A DNA stretch of 64,000 nucleotides from Stenotrophomonas maltophilia. Its GTDB lineage: Bacteria > Pseudomonadota > Gammaproteobacteria > Xanthomonadales > Xanthomonadaceae. Positions within the stretch are counted from its first letter, which is position 1; each line of letters opens with the position of its first letter. Positions 13,219 through 22,463 of the stretch are shown in pieces. A program made the translations under genes and the position numbers. The notes under the pieces were generated by a model that saw nothing but the letters and a program-made list of their open reading frames with translations, did no database searches and was not told the DNA's origin. The stretch covers positions 744,001-808,000 of the forward strand of contig NZ_NERD01000002.1 in assembly GCF_002799155.1 (NCBI RefSeq), read 5' to 3'.

Positions 13219-14169
13219 ATGGATGTGCTGCTCGCCAACCCGCGTGGTTTCTGTGCCGGTGTCGATCGTGCGATCGAGATCGTCAAGCGCGCGATCGAAA
13301 CGCTGGGCGCGCCCATCTACGTCCGCCATGAAGTGGTGCACAACCGCTTCGTGGTCGACGACCTGAAGCAGCGCGGCGCAATCTTCGTCGAGGAACTCGA
13401 CGAAGTGCCGGACAACAACACGGTGATCTTCAGTGCCCATGGCGTGTCCCAGGCCGTGCGCCAGGAAGCCGAGCGCCGTGGCCTGAAGGTGTTCGATGCC
13501 ACCTGCCCGCTGGTGACCAAGGTCCACTTCGAAGTGGCCCGCCACTGCCGTGCCGGCCGTGACGTGGTGCTGATCGGCCATGCCGGTCACCCGGAAGTGG
13601 AAGGCACTATGGGCCAGTGGAACCGTGAAGCCGGCACCGGCCAGATCTACCTGGTGGAGGATGTGGAACAGGTCGCCACGCTGCACATCAACCAGCCGGA
13701 AAACTTCGCCTACACCACCCAGACCACGCTGTCGGTGGATGACACGCGCGGCATCATCGATGCGCTGCGCGAGCGTTTCCCGGCGATGCAGGGCCCGAAG
13801 AACGACGACATCTGCTATGCCACGCAGAACCGCCAGGACGCCGTGCGCGACCTGGCCAAGCGCTGCGATCTGGTGCTGGTGGTCGGTTCGCCGAACAGCT
13901 CCAACTCCAACCGCTTGAGCGAGCTGGCCCGTCGTGAGGGCGTGGAGTCGTACCTGATCGACGGCGCGCATGAGATCGACCCGCGCTGGGTGGAAGGCAA
14001 GCAGCACATCGGCGTGACCGCCGGTGCCTCGGCACCGCAGGTGCTGGTCGATGGCGTGCTGGCGCGCCTGGCCGAGCTGGGCGCGACCGGCGTCGGCGAG
14101 CTGGACGGCGAACCGGAATCGATGGTGTTCGCGCTGCCGAAGGAACTGCGCCTGCGCCTGGTCGACTGA
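13219..14169 (+). CDS. ispH: 4-hydroxy-3-methylbut-2-enyl diphosphate reductase
   Basis: IspH (LytB) performs the last step of the MEP isoprenoid pathway, reducing HMBPP to IPP and DMAPP with a 4Fe-4S cluster. The three cluster cysteines are at C12 ([12 protein letters not shown]), C96 (DATCPLV) and C199 ([11 protein letters not shown]), almost the same positions as in E. coli. At 316 residues it is full length. A GGGAGA ribosome site lies before the ATG. It closes the murJ-ispH cluster, with a hairpin 41 bases downstream. Confidence 0.97.
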   Translation: MDVLLANPRGFCAGVDRAIEIVKRAIETLGAPIYVRHEVVHNRFVVDDLKQRGAIFVEELDEVPDNNTVIFSAHGVSQAVRQEAERRGLKVFDATCPLVTKVHFEVARHCRAGRDVVLIGHAGHPEVEGTMGQWNREAGTGQIYLVEDVEQVATLHINQPENFAYTTQTTLSVDDTRGIIDALRERFPAMQGPKNDDICYATQNRQDAVRDLAKRCDLVLVVGSPNSSNSNRLSELARREGVESYLIDGAHEIDPRWVEGKQHIGVTAGASAPQVLVDGVLARLAELGATGVGELDGEPESMVFALPKELRLRLVD

Positions 14170-14209
14170 CCGAGCCTGACTCTTGTGGGTGCGAACCTGC
14201 ACAAGGTGG

Positions 14210-14235
14210 GTGCGAACCTTGGTTCGCACGCTTTT
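14210..14235 (+). terminator. Hairpin terminator after ispH, REP-like
   Basis: A perfect nine-pair stem GTGCGAACC-TT-GGTTCGCAC is followed by GCTTTTT. A partial copy of the left arm (GGGTGCGAACC) lies 20 bases upstream, so this may also be a member of the SMAG-like palindrome families. Confidence 0.75.
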
Positions 14236-14336
14236 TGGCAGGCGCGGATGGGCGGTCCGCCCATGACCTTTGGCCATGGGGCAGGGCACTCTACAGGCCT
14301 AGCATCGGAGGATTCTCCGTTGTTGGAACCTGCCCG

Positions 14337-16220
14337 ATGAAGACCCGTGCCCTGGCCATGTCGTTGCTGTTCGCGCTGACCGCCACGCCTGCACTGGCGC
14401 AGACCTCGCCACCGGCGAACGCGGCCGCTCCCGGCCTGCTGCGCATCGCTGTGGACGCACGCGACCTGGCCCGGCGCATCTTCAAGGTGACCGCCAGCGT
14501 GCCGGCCAAGCCCGGCCCGATGACCCTGCTGTACCCACAGTGGATTCCCGGCAATCACTCACCCACCGGCCCGATCGACAAGCTGGCCGGCCTGCGCGTG
14601 ACCGCCAACGGCAAACCGTTGGCCTGGCAGCGCGACCAGTACAACGTCTATGCGTTCAAGGTGGACGTACCCGAGGGCGTGACTGAAATCGTCGCCCACT
14701 TCGACTTCCTGTCCTCGCAGGGTGGCAGCCAGGGGCGGGTGGTGATGACCCCGGAAATGCTCAACCTGCAGTGGAACGCCAACTCGCTGTACCCGGCCGG
14801 GGTGGATGCACGCAACCTGCAGGCGCAGGCCAGCGTGACCCTGCCCAAGGGCTGGTCGTTCGCCACTGCGCTTGAAACCGCGCGCCGCGATGGCGATACC
14901 GTGGTGTTCAAGCCGATCTCGTATGACCACCTGGTCGATTCACCGTTGTTCGCCGGCGAGCATTACCAGCGCATCGATCTCGACCCGGGTGCGAAGGTGC
15001 CGGTGCACCTCAATGTGTTCGCCGACGACGCCAAGTCACTGAAGCCGAGCGAGGCGCAGATCTCGATGCACCGTGCATTGGTGCAGCAGGCCGACAAGCT
15101 CTACGGCGCGCGCCACTACAACCACTATGAATTCCTGCTGGCGCTGACCGACCGCCTCGGCGGCATCGGCCTGGAGCATCATCGTTCCAGCGAGAACAGC
15201 GCCGACCCGGGCTACTTCACCGAGTGGGACAGCAACGCCTGGATGCGCGACCTGCTGCCGCACGAGTACACCCATTCCTGGAACGGCAAGTACCGCCGCG
15301 GCGCGGATCTGGCCACCGCCAACTTCAACGTGCCGATGGGCGACAGCCTGCTATGGGTGTACGAAGGGCAGACCCAGTTCTGGGGGCAGGTGCTGGCGGC
15401 GCGTTCGGGCCTGTGGTCGACCGCGCAGGCGCGCGACATGCTGGCCAATGTGGCCGCGACCTATGATCGTGGCCGGCCGGGCCTGGCCTGGCGCCCGCTG
15501 CAGGACACCACCAACGATCCGACCATCGCGCAGCGCCGCACGCTGCCTTACCGCAATTACCAGATGAGCGAGGACTACTACTCCGGCGGCCAGATGCTGT
15601 GGCTGGAAGTGGAGGGCAAGCTGCGCGAACTGAGCGGCAACCGGCGCAGCCTGGACGAATTCGCGCGCGCCTTCTTCGGCGTCGGCAATGGCGACTGGGA
15701 GGTCAACCCGTACACCTTCGATGACGTGGTCACGACCTTGAACGGCATCGCGCCGTATGACTGGGCGACGTTCCTGCGCGGGCGCCTGGATGGCCATGGT
15801 TCGTTGACCGGTGGCTTGGAACTGGCGGGCTGGAAGCTGGCCTACCGCGATACTCCGAACGACGCCTACAAGGCGCAGGAAAAGCGCGCGAAGGCGGCGT
15901 TGCTGGCGTACTCGCTGGGCGCGACGGTGCTCGACAGCGGCGTGGTCGGCGACGTGATCTGGGACAGCCCGGCGTTCAATGCCGGCCTGGCGCCGGGCAT
16001 GAAGGTGATTGCCGTTGGCGGCCGCGAGTACAGCAGCCAGCGCTTGAAGGACGCCGTCGCCGGCGCGGCGAAGGACAAGGCGCCGATCGTGCTGCTGGTG
16101 AAGCGGTTCGACCGCATTGAAACAATGAACATCGACTATCACGGTGGCCTGCAGTATCCGGTGCTGGAGAGAATCGCCGGCAAACCTGACCGCCTTGCGG
16201 ATCTGTGGAAGGCACGATGA
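14337..16220 (+). CDS. M61-family metallopeptidase with C-terminal PDZ domain (glycyl aminopeptidase type)
   Basis: The zinc site HEYTH at residues 309-313, in LLPHEYTHSWNGKYRR, is followed 30 residues later by the third ligand E343 (VYEGQTQF); this is the M61 pattern. A signal peptide (MKTRALAMSLLFALTATPALAQ) sends the 627-residue protein to the periplasm. A PDZ-like domain lies near 530-580 (DSPAFNAGLAPGMKVIAVGG). The ATG at 14337 is chosen because it begins the signal peptide; the longer frame is an artefact. The next gene overlaps the stop by 4 bases (ATGA). The known family prefers N-terminal Gly or Ala substrates; the substrate here is inferred. Confidence 0.92.
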   Translation: MKTRALAMSLLFALTATPALAQTSPPANAAAPGLLRIAVDARDLARRIFKVTASVPAKPGPMTLLYPQWIPGNHSPTGPIDKLAGLRVTANGKPLAWQRDQYNVYAFKVDVPEGVTEIVAHFDFLSSQGGSQGRVVMTPEMLNLQWNANSLYPAGVDARNLQAQASVTLPKGWSFATALETARRDGDTVVFKPISYDHLVDSPLFAGEHYQRIDLDPGAKVPVHLNVFADDAKSLKPSEAQISMHRALVQQADKLYGARHYNHYEFLLALTDRLGGIGLEHHRSSENSADPGYFTEWDSNAWMRDLLPHEYTHSWNGKYRRGADLATANFNVPMGDSLLWVYEGQTQFWGQVLAARSGLWSTAQARDMLANVAATYDRGRPGLAWRPLQDTTNDPTIAQRRTLPYRNYQMSEDYYSGGQMLWLEVEGKLRELSGNRRSLDEFARAFFGVGNGDWEVNPYTFDDVVTTLNGIAPYDWATFLRGRLDGHGSLTGGLELAGWKLAYRDTPNDAYKAQEKRAKAALLAYSLGATVLDSGVVGDVIWDSPAFNAGLAPGMKVIAVGGREYSSQRLKDAVAGAAKDKAPIVLLVKRFDRIETMNIDYHGGLQYPVLERIAGKPDRLADLWKAR

Positions 16221-16885
16221 AGCCGCGCGCCCGCGATGGCGTGGTCCTGTTGATGGCGATTCTCGCCATCGTGGGTGCATTCCTGCACGGCGATGGGCAC
16301 TGGCTGCACTGGCTGGCCAAGCCGGCCACCACGCTGCTGATCGCCGCCATCGCCTGGCGGGTGCGTGATCCCGCGCAGCCTTTCTACCGTCGCGCGGTGC
16401 TGGCCGGCATGCTGCTGTCGTGCGTGGGTGACATCGCGCTGATGCTGCCGATGGACGCTTTCGTACCGGGGCTGGTGGCGTTCCTGCTGGCGCATCTCTG
16501 CTACATCGTCGCCTTCCGCGATGGCCTGCGTGCTGGACGCGGCCTGCTCGCCGCCGGCGTCCTGCTCGGCGCGTTCGCTGTACTCAATGTACTGGGTCTG
16601 TGGCCGCACCTGCCTGCACCGATGCGTATTCCGGTGCTGGCGTACGTGATGGTGCTGGCCTCGATGGCGGTGTTGGCACTGGCACGCCAGTGGCGCCGGC
16701 CGCAGCCCGGAGCCGTGGAAGGCAGCAGTGCGCGCTGGGCTGCCGCCGGTGCGCTGCTGTTCGTCGCCAGCGATTCGTTGCTGGCCTGGGACCGCTTCGC
16801 CGGCGGCCTGCCGCTGGCCAGCCTGCTGGTGTTGTCCACCTACTACGGCGCGCAGTACGCCATCGCCCGCTCGGTGAAACAGTGA
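16217..16885 (+). CDS. YhhN/TMEM86-family membrane protein (lysoplasmalogenase-like)
   Basis: This 222-residue protein has about eight hydrophobic segments. It shows the family features: an acidic residue in SCVGDIALML, the AHLCYIVAF segment and a late SDSLLAW. Eukaryotic TMEM86 and some bacterial YhhN proteins hydrolyse the vinyl ether of lysoplasmalogens; activity in this species is unproven. Its ATG overlaps the M61 peptidase stop (ATGA), so the two are co-translated. The stop codon abuts a long perfect palindrome. Confidence 0.82.
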   Translation: MKPRARDGVVLLMAILAIVGAFLHGDGHWLHWLAKPATTLLIAAIAWRVRDPAQPFYRRAVLAGMLLSCVGDIALMLPMDAFVPGLVAFLLAHLCYIVAFRDGLRAGRGLLAAGVLLGAFAVLNVLGLWPHLPAPMRIPVLAYVMVLASMAVLALARQWRRPQPGAVEGSSARWAAAGALLFVASDSLLAWDRFAGGLPLASLLVLSTYYGAQYAIARSVKQ

Positions 16886-16959
16886 AAAGGGGACGGAGGG
16901 GATTAAGTCGCAGACGGCACCATGGCATAAACGACTTAATCCCCTCCGTCCCCTTTTTT
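16885..16959. repeat. Perfect 26-bp inverted repeat with 21-base loop
   Basis: Arms at 16885-16910 and 16932-16957 are exact reverse complements (left arm starts AAAAGGGGACGGAGGGGATT). A T tract follows. The left arm begins on the last base of the lysoplasmalogenase stop codon. It may terminate transcription from both sides, but the length and sequence suggest a mobile palindromic repeat rather than a plain terminator. Confidence 0.92.
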
Positions 16960-16966
16960 GCGTTGA

Positions 16967-17686
16967 CTATCGGTGGCTCGTGCCGCGCAGGGCACCCTGT
17001 GCGTCGAACGAGAGGCGTACGGACTGGCGGTCACCGGCGACCTCGTCCGGCAGCCAGACCAGAGTGCCACCCTTGCGCACGATCACATAGACGTGACCGA
17101 CTTCACCCGGTGTGCCCATCAACGCGTTTCGCTGCGCCTGCAGCGCCTGGGCGACGCGTGGCACCGCCTCGAAATCGATATTGGCCAGCGCCGTGCTGCT
17201 GCGGCGCAGGGTGATGGTGGGGGCGAAGCGTTGCGGATCGACCGGGCTGCCCCTGCGCCACTGGCCGCGCTCGAAGTGGTAGCTGTCAACGCGCGAGGGG
17301 TGCTGCGGATCGACCAGGTCCAGGTTGATGCGGCCATCATCGTAGAAGTGGATGCTGTGGAACACCGTCAGCCGATGCCCGGCCAGCGCCGGCAGTTCCT
17401 CGAGCGCCTGGCGTGCGGCCAGCAGGTGGTCGGCATCGAACAGGCGATTGCTTCGCGCGGGAATCGGGGCAGGCTGCGGTCCAGCAGCCACAGTAACGCC
17501 GGGCGCAAGCGATGCAGGCTGTTCGCGCGGCGGTTGCGACGAAACGAAGGGTGGCAACCGATCGGCCTGCACTGAATGGCCCAGCGTTTCGCCCAGCGTC
17601 TGCAGCGCACCCCCTGCCACGGCAACGCCGGCCAGCGCCAGCAACACCACGCAGAACACCAGCCGGGTCGAGGGCGGCTGCTTCAT
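16967..17686 (-). CDS. Uncharacterised membrane-anchored protein
   Basis: I do not recognise this 239-residue protein. A single N-terminal hydrophobic helix (residues 8-29) acts as an anchor or uncleaved signal. A Pro-rich linker follows (about 45-75), then a mixed alpha/beta domain with IHFYDDGRINLDLVDPQHPS and VYVIVRKGGTLVWLPDE. The domain probably faces the periplasm. Its start overlaps the stop of the upstream membrane gene by 4 bases, so the two genes form a coupled pair and the products may interact. Confidence 0.8.
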   Translation of the reverse strand: MKQPPSTRLVFCVVLLALAGVAVAGGALQTLGETLGHSVQADRLPPFVSSQPPREQPASLAPGVTVAAGPQPAPIPARSNRLFDADHLLAARQALEELPALAGHRLTVFHSIHFYDDGRINLDLVDPQHPSRVDSYHFERGQWRRGSPVDPQRFAPTITLRRSSTALANIDFEAVPRVAQALQAQRNALMGTPGEVGHVYVIVRKGGTLVWLPDEVAGDRQSVRLSFDAQGALRGTSHR

Positions 17687-18639
17687 ATTCCCTCCAGGCG
17701 AACGTTGCCGCGATCTTCCGGGTCGTACAGCAGCGTGACCTGCTCGCGCGGAAGGTTGGCCAGTTCGATCAGTGGGATGAAGCGACGTACGCTGGCCTGT
17801 TGCACGGCACCCTCGCGGTCGGTGTATTCCAGCTGGAACTCCACCTGTGGCTGCTCGTTGAGATAGGTGCCGGTCTGGCGCAGCTTCAGCACCTTCGCCT
17901 CCACGCCGATGCCGCGGTACTTCAGCGCGTCACCGCGGGCATCGGCCTGCAGCAGGCGGCCGAGCAGGCGCAGGCCCAGCGCATAGCCGCACAACACCAG
18001 CGGACACACCAGCAGTGGATGGCCGAACGACAGGAAGGTCCAGCCCAGGCCTTCGCTCTGCAGCCGATAGGCGAACACGTAGGCACTGGCAACCGCGACG
18101 ATGCCGATCGCCGCACCGATGCCACGGCGCCAGAGGCTGCCGACATCCAGTTCCGGCTGGGCGCCGTCGAGCACCACGTTGGGGAACTCGCCCGGCGCAC
18201 GGCTCAGGCGAGCCTCGATACGCTTGCCGGCAATGAAGCGTTGCAGTTGTGGCTTGCTGTCCACCACCAGCATCTGTTCGCTGACCGGTGTGCCGGACAG
18301 GTTCTGGAAGCGCAACTGCAGCTTCCACTGTGGGAAGCCACGTACCTGTATGCCGGTCTGTTCGGCCTGTTCGATCAAGGCATCACGCGGCTCACCGTCG
18401 GCCAAGATCGAACGCACCCGATGCAGGGCGCGCGGTGGACCCAGCAGCAGGTAGTGCAGGAAGGCGAGCAGCAACGCCAGCCACAGGGCCAGCGATACGG
18501 CGAGCAACAGCAGTGCCAGCCACGGTGCGCTGCGGTCGGCCAGCTGCACCGGCCACGACGTGCCGAGGTAGAGGATGCACGGAAAGGGTAACGCGAAGAA
18601 CAGCAGGAACGCGCCCCAGAACCAGAGATAGGCCTTCAT
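17683..18639 (-). CDS. DUF3592-like multi-pass membrane protein
   Basis: The 318-residue protein has two N-terminal hydrophobic helices (about 5-28 and 38-65), a soluble beta-rich segment, two more helices near 175-220, and a C-terminal beta domain. That domain contains GVEAKVLKLRQTGTYLNEQP and LLYDPEDRGNVRLEG, which resembles DUF3592 domains (a short SHD1-like beta barrel). Function is unknown. It is translationally coupled to the following anchored protein. The gene lies back to back with the end of the TonB receptor gene, and no terminator separates them. Confidence 0.72.
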   Translation of the reverse strand: MKAYLWFWGAFLLFFALPFPCILYLGTSWPVQLADRSAPWLALLLLAVSLALWLALLLAFLHYLLLGPPRALHRVRSILADGEPRDALIEQAEQTGIQVRGFPQWKLQLRFQNLSGTPVSEQMLVVDSKPQLQRFIAGKRIEARLSRAPGEFPNVVLDGAQPELDVGSLWRRGIGAAIGIVAVASAYVFAYRLQSEGLGWTFLSFGHPLLVCPLVLCGYALGLRLLGRLLQADARGDALKYRGIGVEAKVLKLRQTGTYLNEQPQVEFQLEYTDREGAVQQASVRRFIPLIELANLPREQVTLLYDPEDRGNVRLEGI

Positions 18640-18684
18640 GGGGTGGTGGGGGACCGATGGAACAGGGCGCGTAGGGTACTACGC

Positions 18685-21480
18685 TCAGCGGATCTGCAGG
18701 GTCAGCAGGAAGTAGCGGCCGAGTGGGTCATCCAGCCCCGGCATCTGGCCACCATTGCCGACCAGATAGTTCACCGGTTGCGTGTCGAGCACATTGTGCA
18801 CGTCCAGCGCGGCGACCACGCGCGGCCCCAGGCGCCGTGCGAGATGCAGGTTCCAGCGCAGCTGCCGGGGGTTCATGCAGTGGTTCTGCCCGCGCTGATC
18901 CTCCGGGCACTCTGCACCGGGCAACCAGGCGCGCGTGCGTCCGACCTGGTTGCCGCGCAGGGCGATGTCCCAGTTGCTGTTCTGCCACTGCACATTGAGC
19001 ACGGCAGCCATCGTGGGTGTGACATGGCCACGCAGGTCCACCGTTGCATCGTGGCCACGTTCGCGGCGCAGTTCCTGCTGTTTCAGTGCATCGAGCGAGA
19101 ACAGCCACTGGCCGGTGTTGCCGGTGTCGATGTGGTACTCCCCGCGCAGTACCCAGTTGCGCGAGGTGGTGCGGCCGATGTTGTCGAAGGACAGGCGCAG
19201 GTTGCGCAGGTGGCCATCCTCGTCCAGCTCCCAGGTGCTGCGGTTCCACACTGCGTCGGCCGGTTGCAGGGCCAGGATCTCGTTGCGCAGCTCGACGATG
19301 TTGTGGGTCAGTGACAGCGAGAACGTATCGGTCGGCGTCCAGGTGGCGGCCAGGGAATGACTGAGCGACCGTTCTGCCTTCAGCGCATCGTTCTCCACCA
19401 CGTCCACGGTAACGTTGCAGCGTCCGTTGCCAGTGCTCTGCGCGCAGTCCGGCAGCGCGCTGGAGGCGGGCAGTTCGATCGCGCCGAAGTAGCCCGGTGG
19501 ACGCCGCTGCTCGAACAGGCTGGGGGCACGGTAGCCGCGCCCGCTGGCAAGCAGGAATGACCACTGTGGCGTGGGACTCCAGCGTAGGCCCACACGGGGC
19601 GAGAAGGCCTGGTAGTCGCCGTCGCGGTCCCAGCGTGCTGCCAGGTCCATGCGCAGCGTGTGCGCCAGGGGCAGGCCGAGTTCGGCGTAGGCGCCGCCAC
19701 TGCGGCGCGACAGGTGGCGCTGCTCCTGCGGCAGGCCCAGCGCCAGGTCACCTTGGCTCAGCAGTGCGTCGGGATGCGAGGTCCAGCGTTCCTGGCGCAG
19801 GTCGATGCCGGTGGCCAGCTGTGCGTGGCCACCGGCCAGCGGCATCAACTCGCGCTGCATGCCCCACCAGCCCTGCCATTGTTCAGTGCGGCCGCGGTTG
19901 CGGATCGACGGGAACAACTGCTCGGCCGCGCCTGCCGGCAGCGACGTGAAGCCGGGCAGGAAGTCCAGCGTCTCCGCCGCACGCAGCAGCGGCTCGGCGC
20001 GCACGGTGCCCGACGTGGACAGGGTGACATCGCTGCGCTGTGCGCTGATGCCGGCATCCCAGCTGCGCCGGCCCTGGTCGCGGCCGATGCCGAAGGTGAC
20101 GTCGGCATCGGTGGCACGTACATGCGGACGCACGTTGCCGGCTTCGCGCAGCACGCTGTTGAAGGTGAACCCATACAGGCCGATGGCAACGGCGGTCGGG
20201 CCGAGGTCGAAGCGCTGCCGGTTGTGGCTGGCCCGCGCCTCGGCGTAGGCATAGCGGCCTTCGCCACGTTCATGCCGGTAGCGCAGGTAGGCCGAGGCCG
20301 TATCCGAGGCAGGTTGCAGCGAACGCGGGCGCGCGCTGTCGAACCAGCAGGCACCATCGCGCCGTTTCAATGGCCCTTCGCAGCGTTTTGCCGGCCAGTA
20401 GAGGCCATCGCGGAACGCGCCGATCAGGTACTGCGAAGTTTCCGCATGCCATTGGCGGCGATCACCGGCCACGTGATCGATGCGGTGCAGGTCGATGCCG
20501 GCGAACCAGCGGTCCCCTCCGTCGCGCACACCGCCGGTGGCCGCCTGCAGGCGATACTGGCCGGCGTCACCGCGTCCGCTCAGGCCGGTCTGCAGCATGG
20601 CTTCCGGGCCATCGGCCTGGTCGCGCAGGATGATGTTGACCACGCCGGACATCGCGTCGGCACCATAGATGGCCGAGGCGCCGCCGCGTACCAGTTCGAT
20701 GCGTTCGACGAAACTGAGCGGAATTCCACCAAGATCGGTGAGCCCCCCCTGTTCCAGCGACACCATGGGATAGCGTGGCAGGCGCCGGCCGTTGACCAGG
20801 AACAAGGTCGCACGCGGACCCATGCCGTCCAGGCTGGTGGTGGTGGCCGCACCCACCGGCAGGTACTGCGAATCGCCGCTGCGCGAGGTGCTCATCGCCG
20901 GGTGGCCGTTCATGCCCGGCAAGTGCCGCAGCAGGTCGAACAGGCTGCCGTAGCCGCTGCGCAGGATGTCATGGCGGTCGATGATGGTGACCGGCAGCGT
21001 GGTCTGCACGGAGGTGCGTGGCAGCCGGCTGCCGGTGACATGGATCGGCGCCAGTTCCACCTGCGGTGGCGCGTCGGCGGCCTTGTGTGGCGAAGGTGCC
21101 GCGGGCGTGGCGCGGGCCGCGACCGCCGATGGCGATGGCGGCGCGGGGTGGGTGCGGCGGACGACGAATCCGCCAGCAGGCGTACGCAGGATGTTCACCG
21201 GCATGCCGGCAACCAGTTCCTTCAGGGCCGTGGCCGCATCGCGGTGGCCATGGGTGCCGGCCGTGCGCAGGCCATCCAGCTCACGCGCATCGAACAGCAG
21301 GGCGATGCCGCTCTGTCGCGCCCAATGCTGCAGGGCGGGTGCCAGCGGGCCTGAACCCACATCGACCTCCAGGGTGCCCGCCTGCTCGGCCGCACCGGCA
21401 GACGGCAGCGCGGGGATGCTCAGCGCGAAGCAGAACAGGGTGCGGAGCAGCCCTCCCTGCAGCGCGCCCGGTACTACCAT
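18685..21480 (-). CDS. TonB-dependent outer-membrane receptor with N-terminal STN signalling domain
   Basis: The 931-residue product has a signal peptide, then an STN (secretin/TonB N-terminal) domain at about 35-115. A Pro/Ala linker, a plug domain (VELAPIHVTGSR, then RHDILRSGYGSLFDLLRHLPG) and a 22-strand-type barrel follow. STN domains contact an anti-sigma factor, which fits the upstream FecR and FecI genes. The ATG at 21478-21480 is preceded by GAGGAGG; a GTG one codon earlier is possible. The frame stays open upstream to 22566 but without homology. The C-terminus ends LTLQIR rather than in the usual aromatic residue. The ligand is unknown. Confidence 0.9.
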   Translation of the reverse strand: MVVPGALQGGLLRTLFCFALSIPALPSAGAAEQAGTLEVDVGSGPLAPALQHWARQSGIALLFDARELDGLRTAGTHGHRDAATALKELVAGMPVNILRTPAGGFVVRRTHPAPPSPSAVAARATPAAPSPHKAADAPPQVELAPIHVTGSRLPRTSVQTTLPVTIIDRHDILRSGYGSLFDLLRHLPGMNGHPAMSTSRSGDSQYLPVGAATTTSLDGMGPRATLFLVNGRRLPRYPMVSLEQGGLTDLGGIPLSFVERIELVRGGASAIYGADAMSGVVNIILRDQADGPEAMLQTGLSGRGDAGQYRLQAATGGVRDGGDRWFAGIDLHRIDHVAGDRRQWHAETSQYLIGAFRDGLYWPAKRCEGPLKRRDGACWFDSARPRSLQPASDTASAYLRYRHERGEGRYAYAEARASHNRQRFDLGPTAVAIGLYGFTFNSVLREAGNVRPHVRATDADVTFGIGRDQGRRSWDAGISAQRSDVTLSTSGTVRAEPLLRAAETLDFLPGFTSLPAGAAEQLFPSIRNRGRTEQWQGWWGMQRELMPLAGGHAQLATGIDLRQERWTSHPDALLSQGDLALGLPQEQRHLSRRSGGAYAELGLPLAHTLRMDLAARWDRDGDYQAFSPRVGLRWSPTPQWSFLLASGRGYRAPSLFEQRRPPGYFGAIELPASSALPDCAQSTGNGRCNVTVDVVENDALKAERSLSHSLAATWTPTDTFSLSLTHNIVELRNEILALQPADAVWNRSTWELDEDGHLRNLRLSFDNIGRTTSRNWVLRGEYHIDTGNTGQWLFSLDALKQQELRRERGHDATVDLRGHVTPTMAAVLNVQWQNSNWDIALRGNQVGRTRAWLPGAECPEDQRGQNHCMNPRQLRWNLHLARRLGPRVVAALDVHNVLDTQPVNYLVGNGGQMPGLDDPLGRYFLLTLQIR

Positions 21481-21494
21481 CACCGCAGGCCTCC

Positions 21495-22463
21495 TCAGTA
21501 CGTGCGGCGCAGTTCCAGCGCGCCATCCGGTCGCGTCTGGCCAGCCACCGACCAACCCAGTTCCAGTGCCGACAGCAGCTCCTGCGCGTCGCCGGCACGG
21601 AAAGTGCCACTCACCGCCAGGCTGGCGATCTCGGGATCGGCGATCACCAGCGGCGTGCGGCCGTAGCGGTTCATGCGCTCGACAACGATCGACAGCGGCG
21701 TGGCATCGAACACCAGCTGCCCCTGCAGCCAGCCTTCGGCAGCGGCATTGGACGACAGTGCCGGACCGGGCTGGATGCGGCCCGACGGCAGCACCTGCAA
21801 TTGCTGGCCGGGCGTCAGCGTGTGCTGGGTCCCGCCATTGCTGACTTCTACCGCACCTTCCAGCAGCGCAACTTCGACCAGGCCGTCGTGCAGGCGTTCC
21901 ACCTGGAAGGTGGTACCGATGTCGCGGATGGTGCTGTCGCCGGCGCGCAGCTGCAGCGCCTTGCCCGACGGTGCGACCTGCAGCTGCACGCGGCCACGTT
22001 CCAGTACCAGGTTGCGATGGCGCCAGCCGAAACGGGCGTGCAGGGTGGTGCCGGCATCCAGCGTGGCCACGCTGCCATCGGCCAGCGTCTGTTGCCGGGG
22101 CTGGTGGGAATCGTTGGCATAGCGAAGTGGGGTGGGGTTGCCATCGACCGCCACCATCCAGCCGATCCCGATGGCCAGGCAGACGCCTGCGGCAGCGGTC
22201 ACCGCCGGCAGCCAGCGGCGCCGCACCGGCCGCGCCACGCGTGCCGCGGCAGTGCGCAGCCACGGGTCGGTGGCCAATACTTCGCCCTGCTGGAACAGCG
22301 TCTCGGCCTGGATCCAGGCTTTGACATGGGCCGGATCTTCGGCCAGCCAGTCCTCGAACGTCTCGCGCTCGCCCGGCGTACAGTCCGGAGCTTCCAGCCG
22401 CGCTACCCAGGCGCTGGCGCGTTCGAACAGCTGGGTGTCTTCCCGGGGCCTCGCCTGACTCAT
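21495..22463 (-). CDS. FecR-family anti-sigma factor
   Basis: FecR proteins sit in the inner membrane, hold an ECF sigma factor and pass on the signal of a TonB receptor. The 322-residue protein has an N-terminal cytoplasmic anti-sigma region with the WLAEDPAHVKAW pattern (DUF4880-like). A membrane helix follows at about 86-105, then the periplasmic FecR domain (ADGSVATLDAGTTLHARF ... VLLEGAVEV type strands) and a C-terminal STN-like segment. The start at 22461-22463 overlaps the sigma gene stop (ATGA). Confidence 0.93.
   Translation of the reverse strand: MSQARPREDTQLFERASAWVARLEAPDCTPGERETFEDWLAEDPAHVKAWIQAETLFQQGEVLATDPWLRTAAARVARPVRRRWLPAVTAAAGVCLAIGIGWMVAVDGNPTPLRYANDSHQPRQQTLADGSVATLDAGTTLHARFGWRHRNLVLERGRVQLQVAPSGKALQLRAGDSTIRDIGTTFQVERLHDGLVEVALLEGAVEVSNGGTQHTLTPGQQLQVLPSGRIQPGPALSSNAAAEGWLQGQLVFDATPLSIVVERMNRYGRTPLVIADPEIASLAVSGTFRAGDAQELLSALELGWSVAGQTRPDGALELRRTY

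Noticed and set aside
12211..14289. 692-codon open frame on the minus strand
   Set aside because: Antisense to lspA and ispH, which are certain genes.
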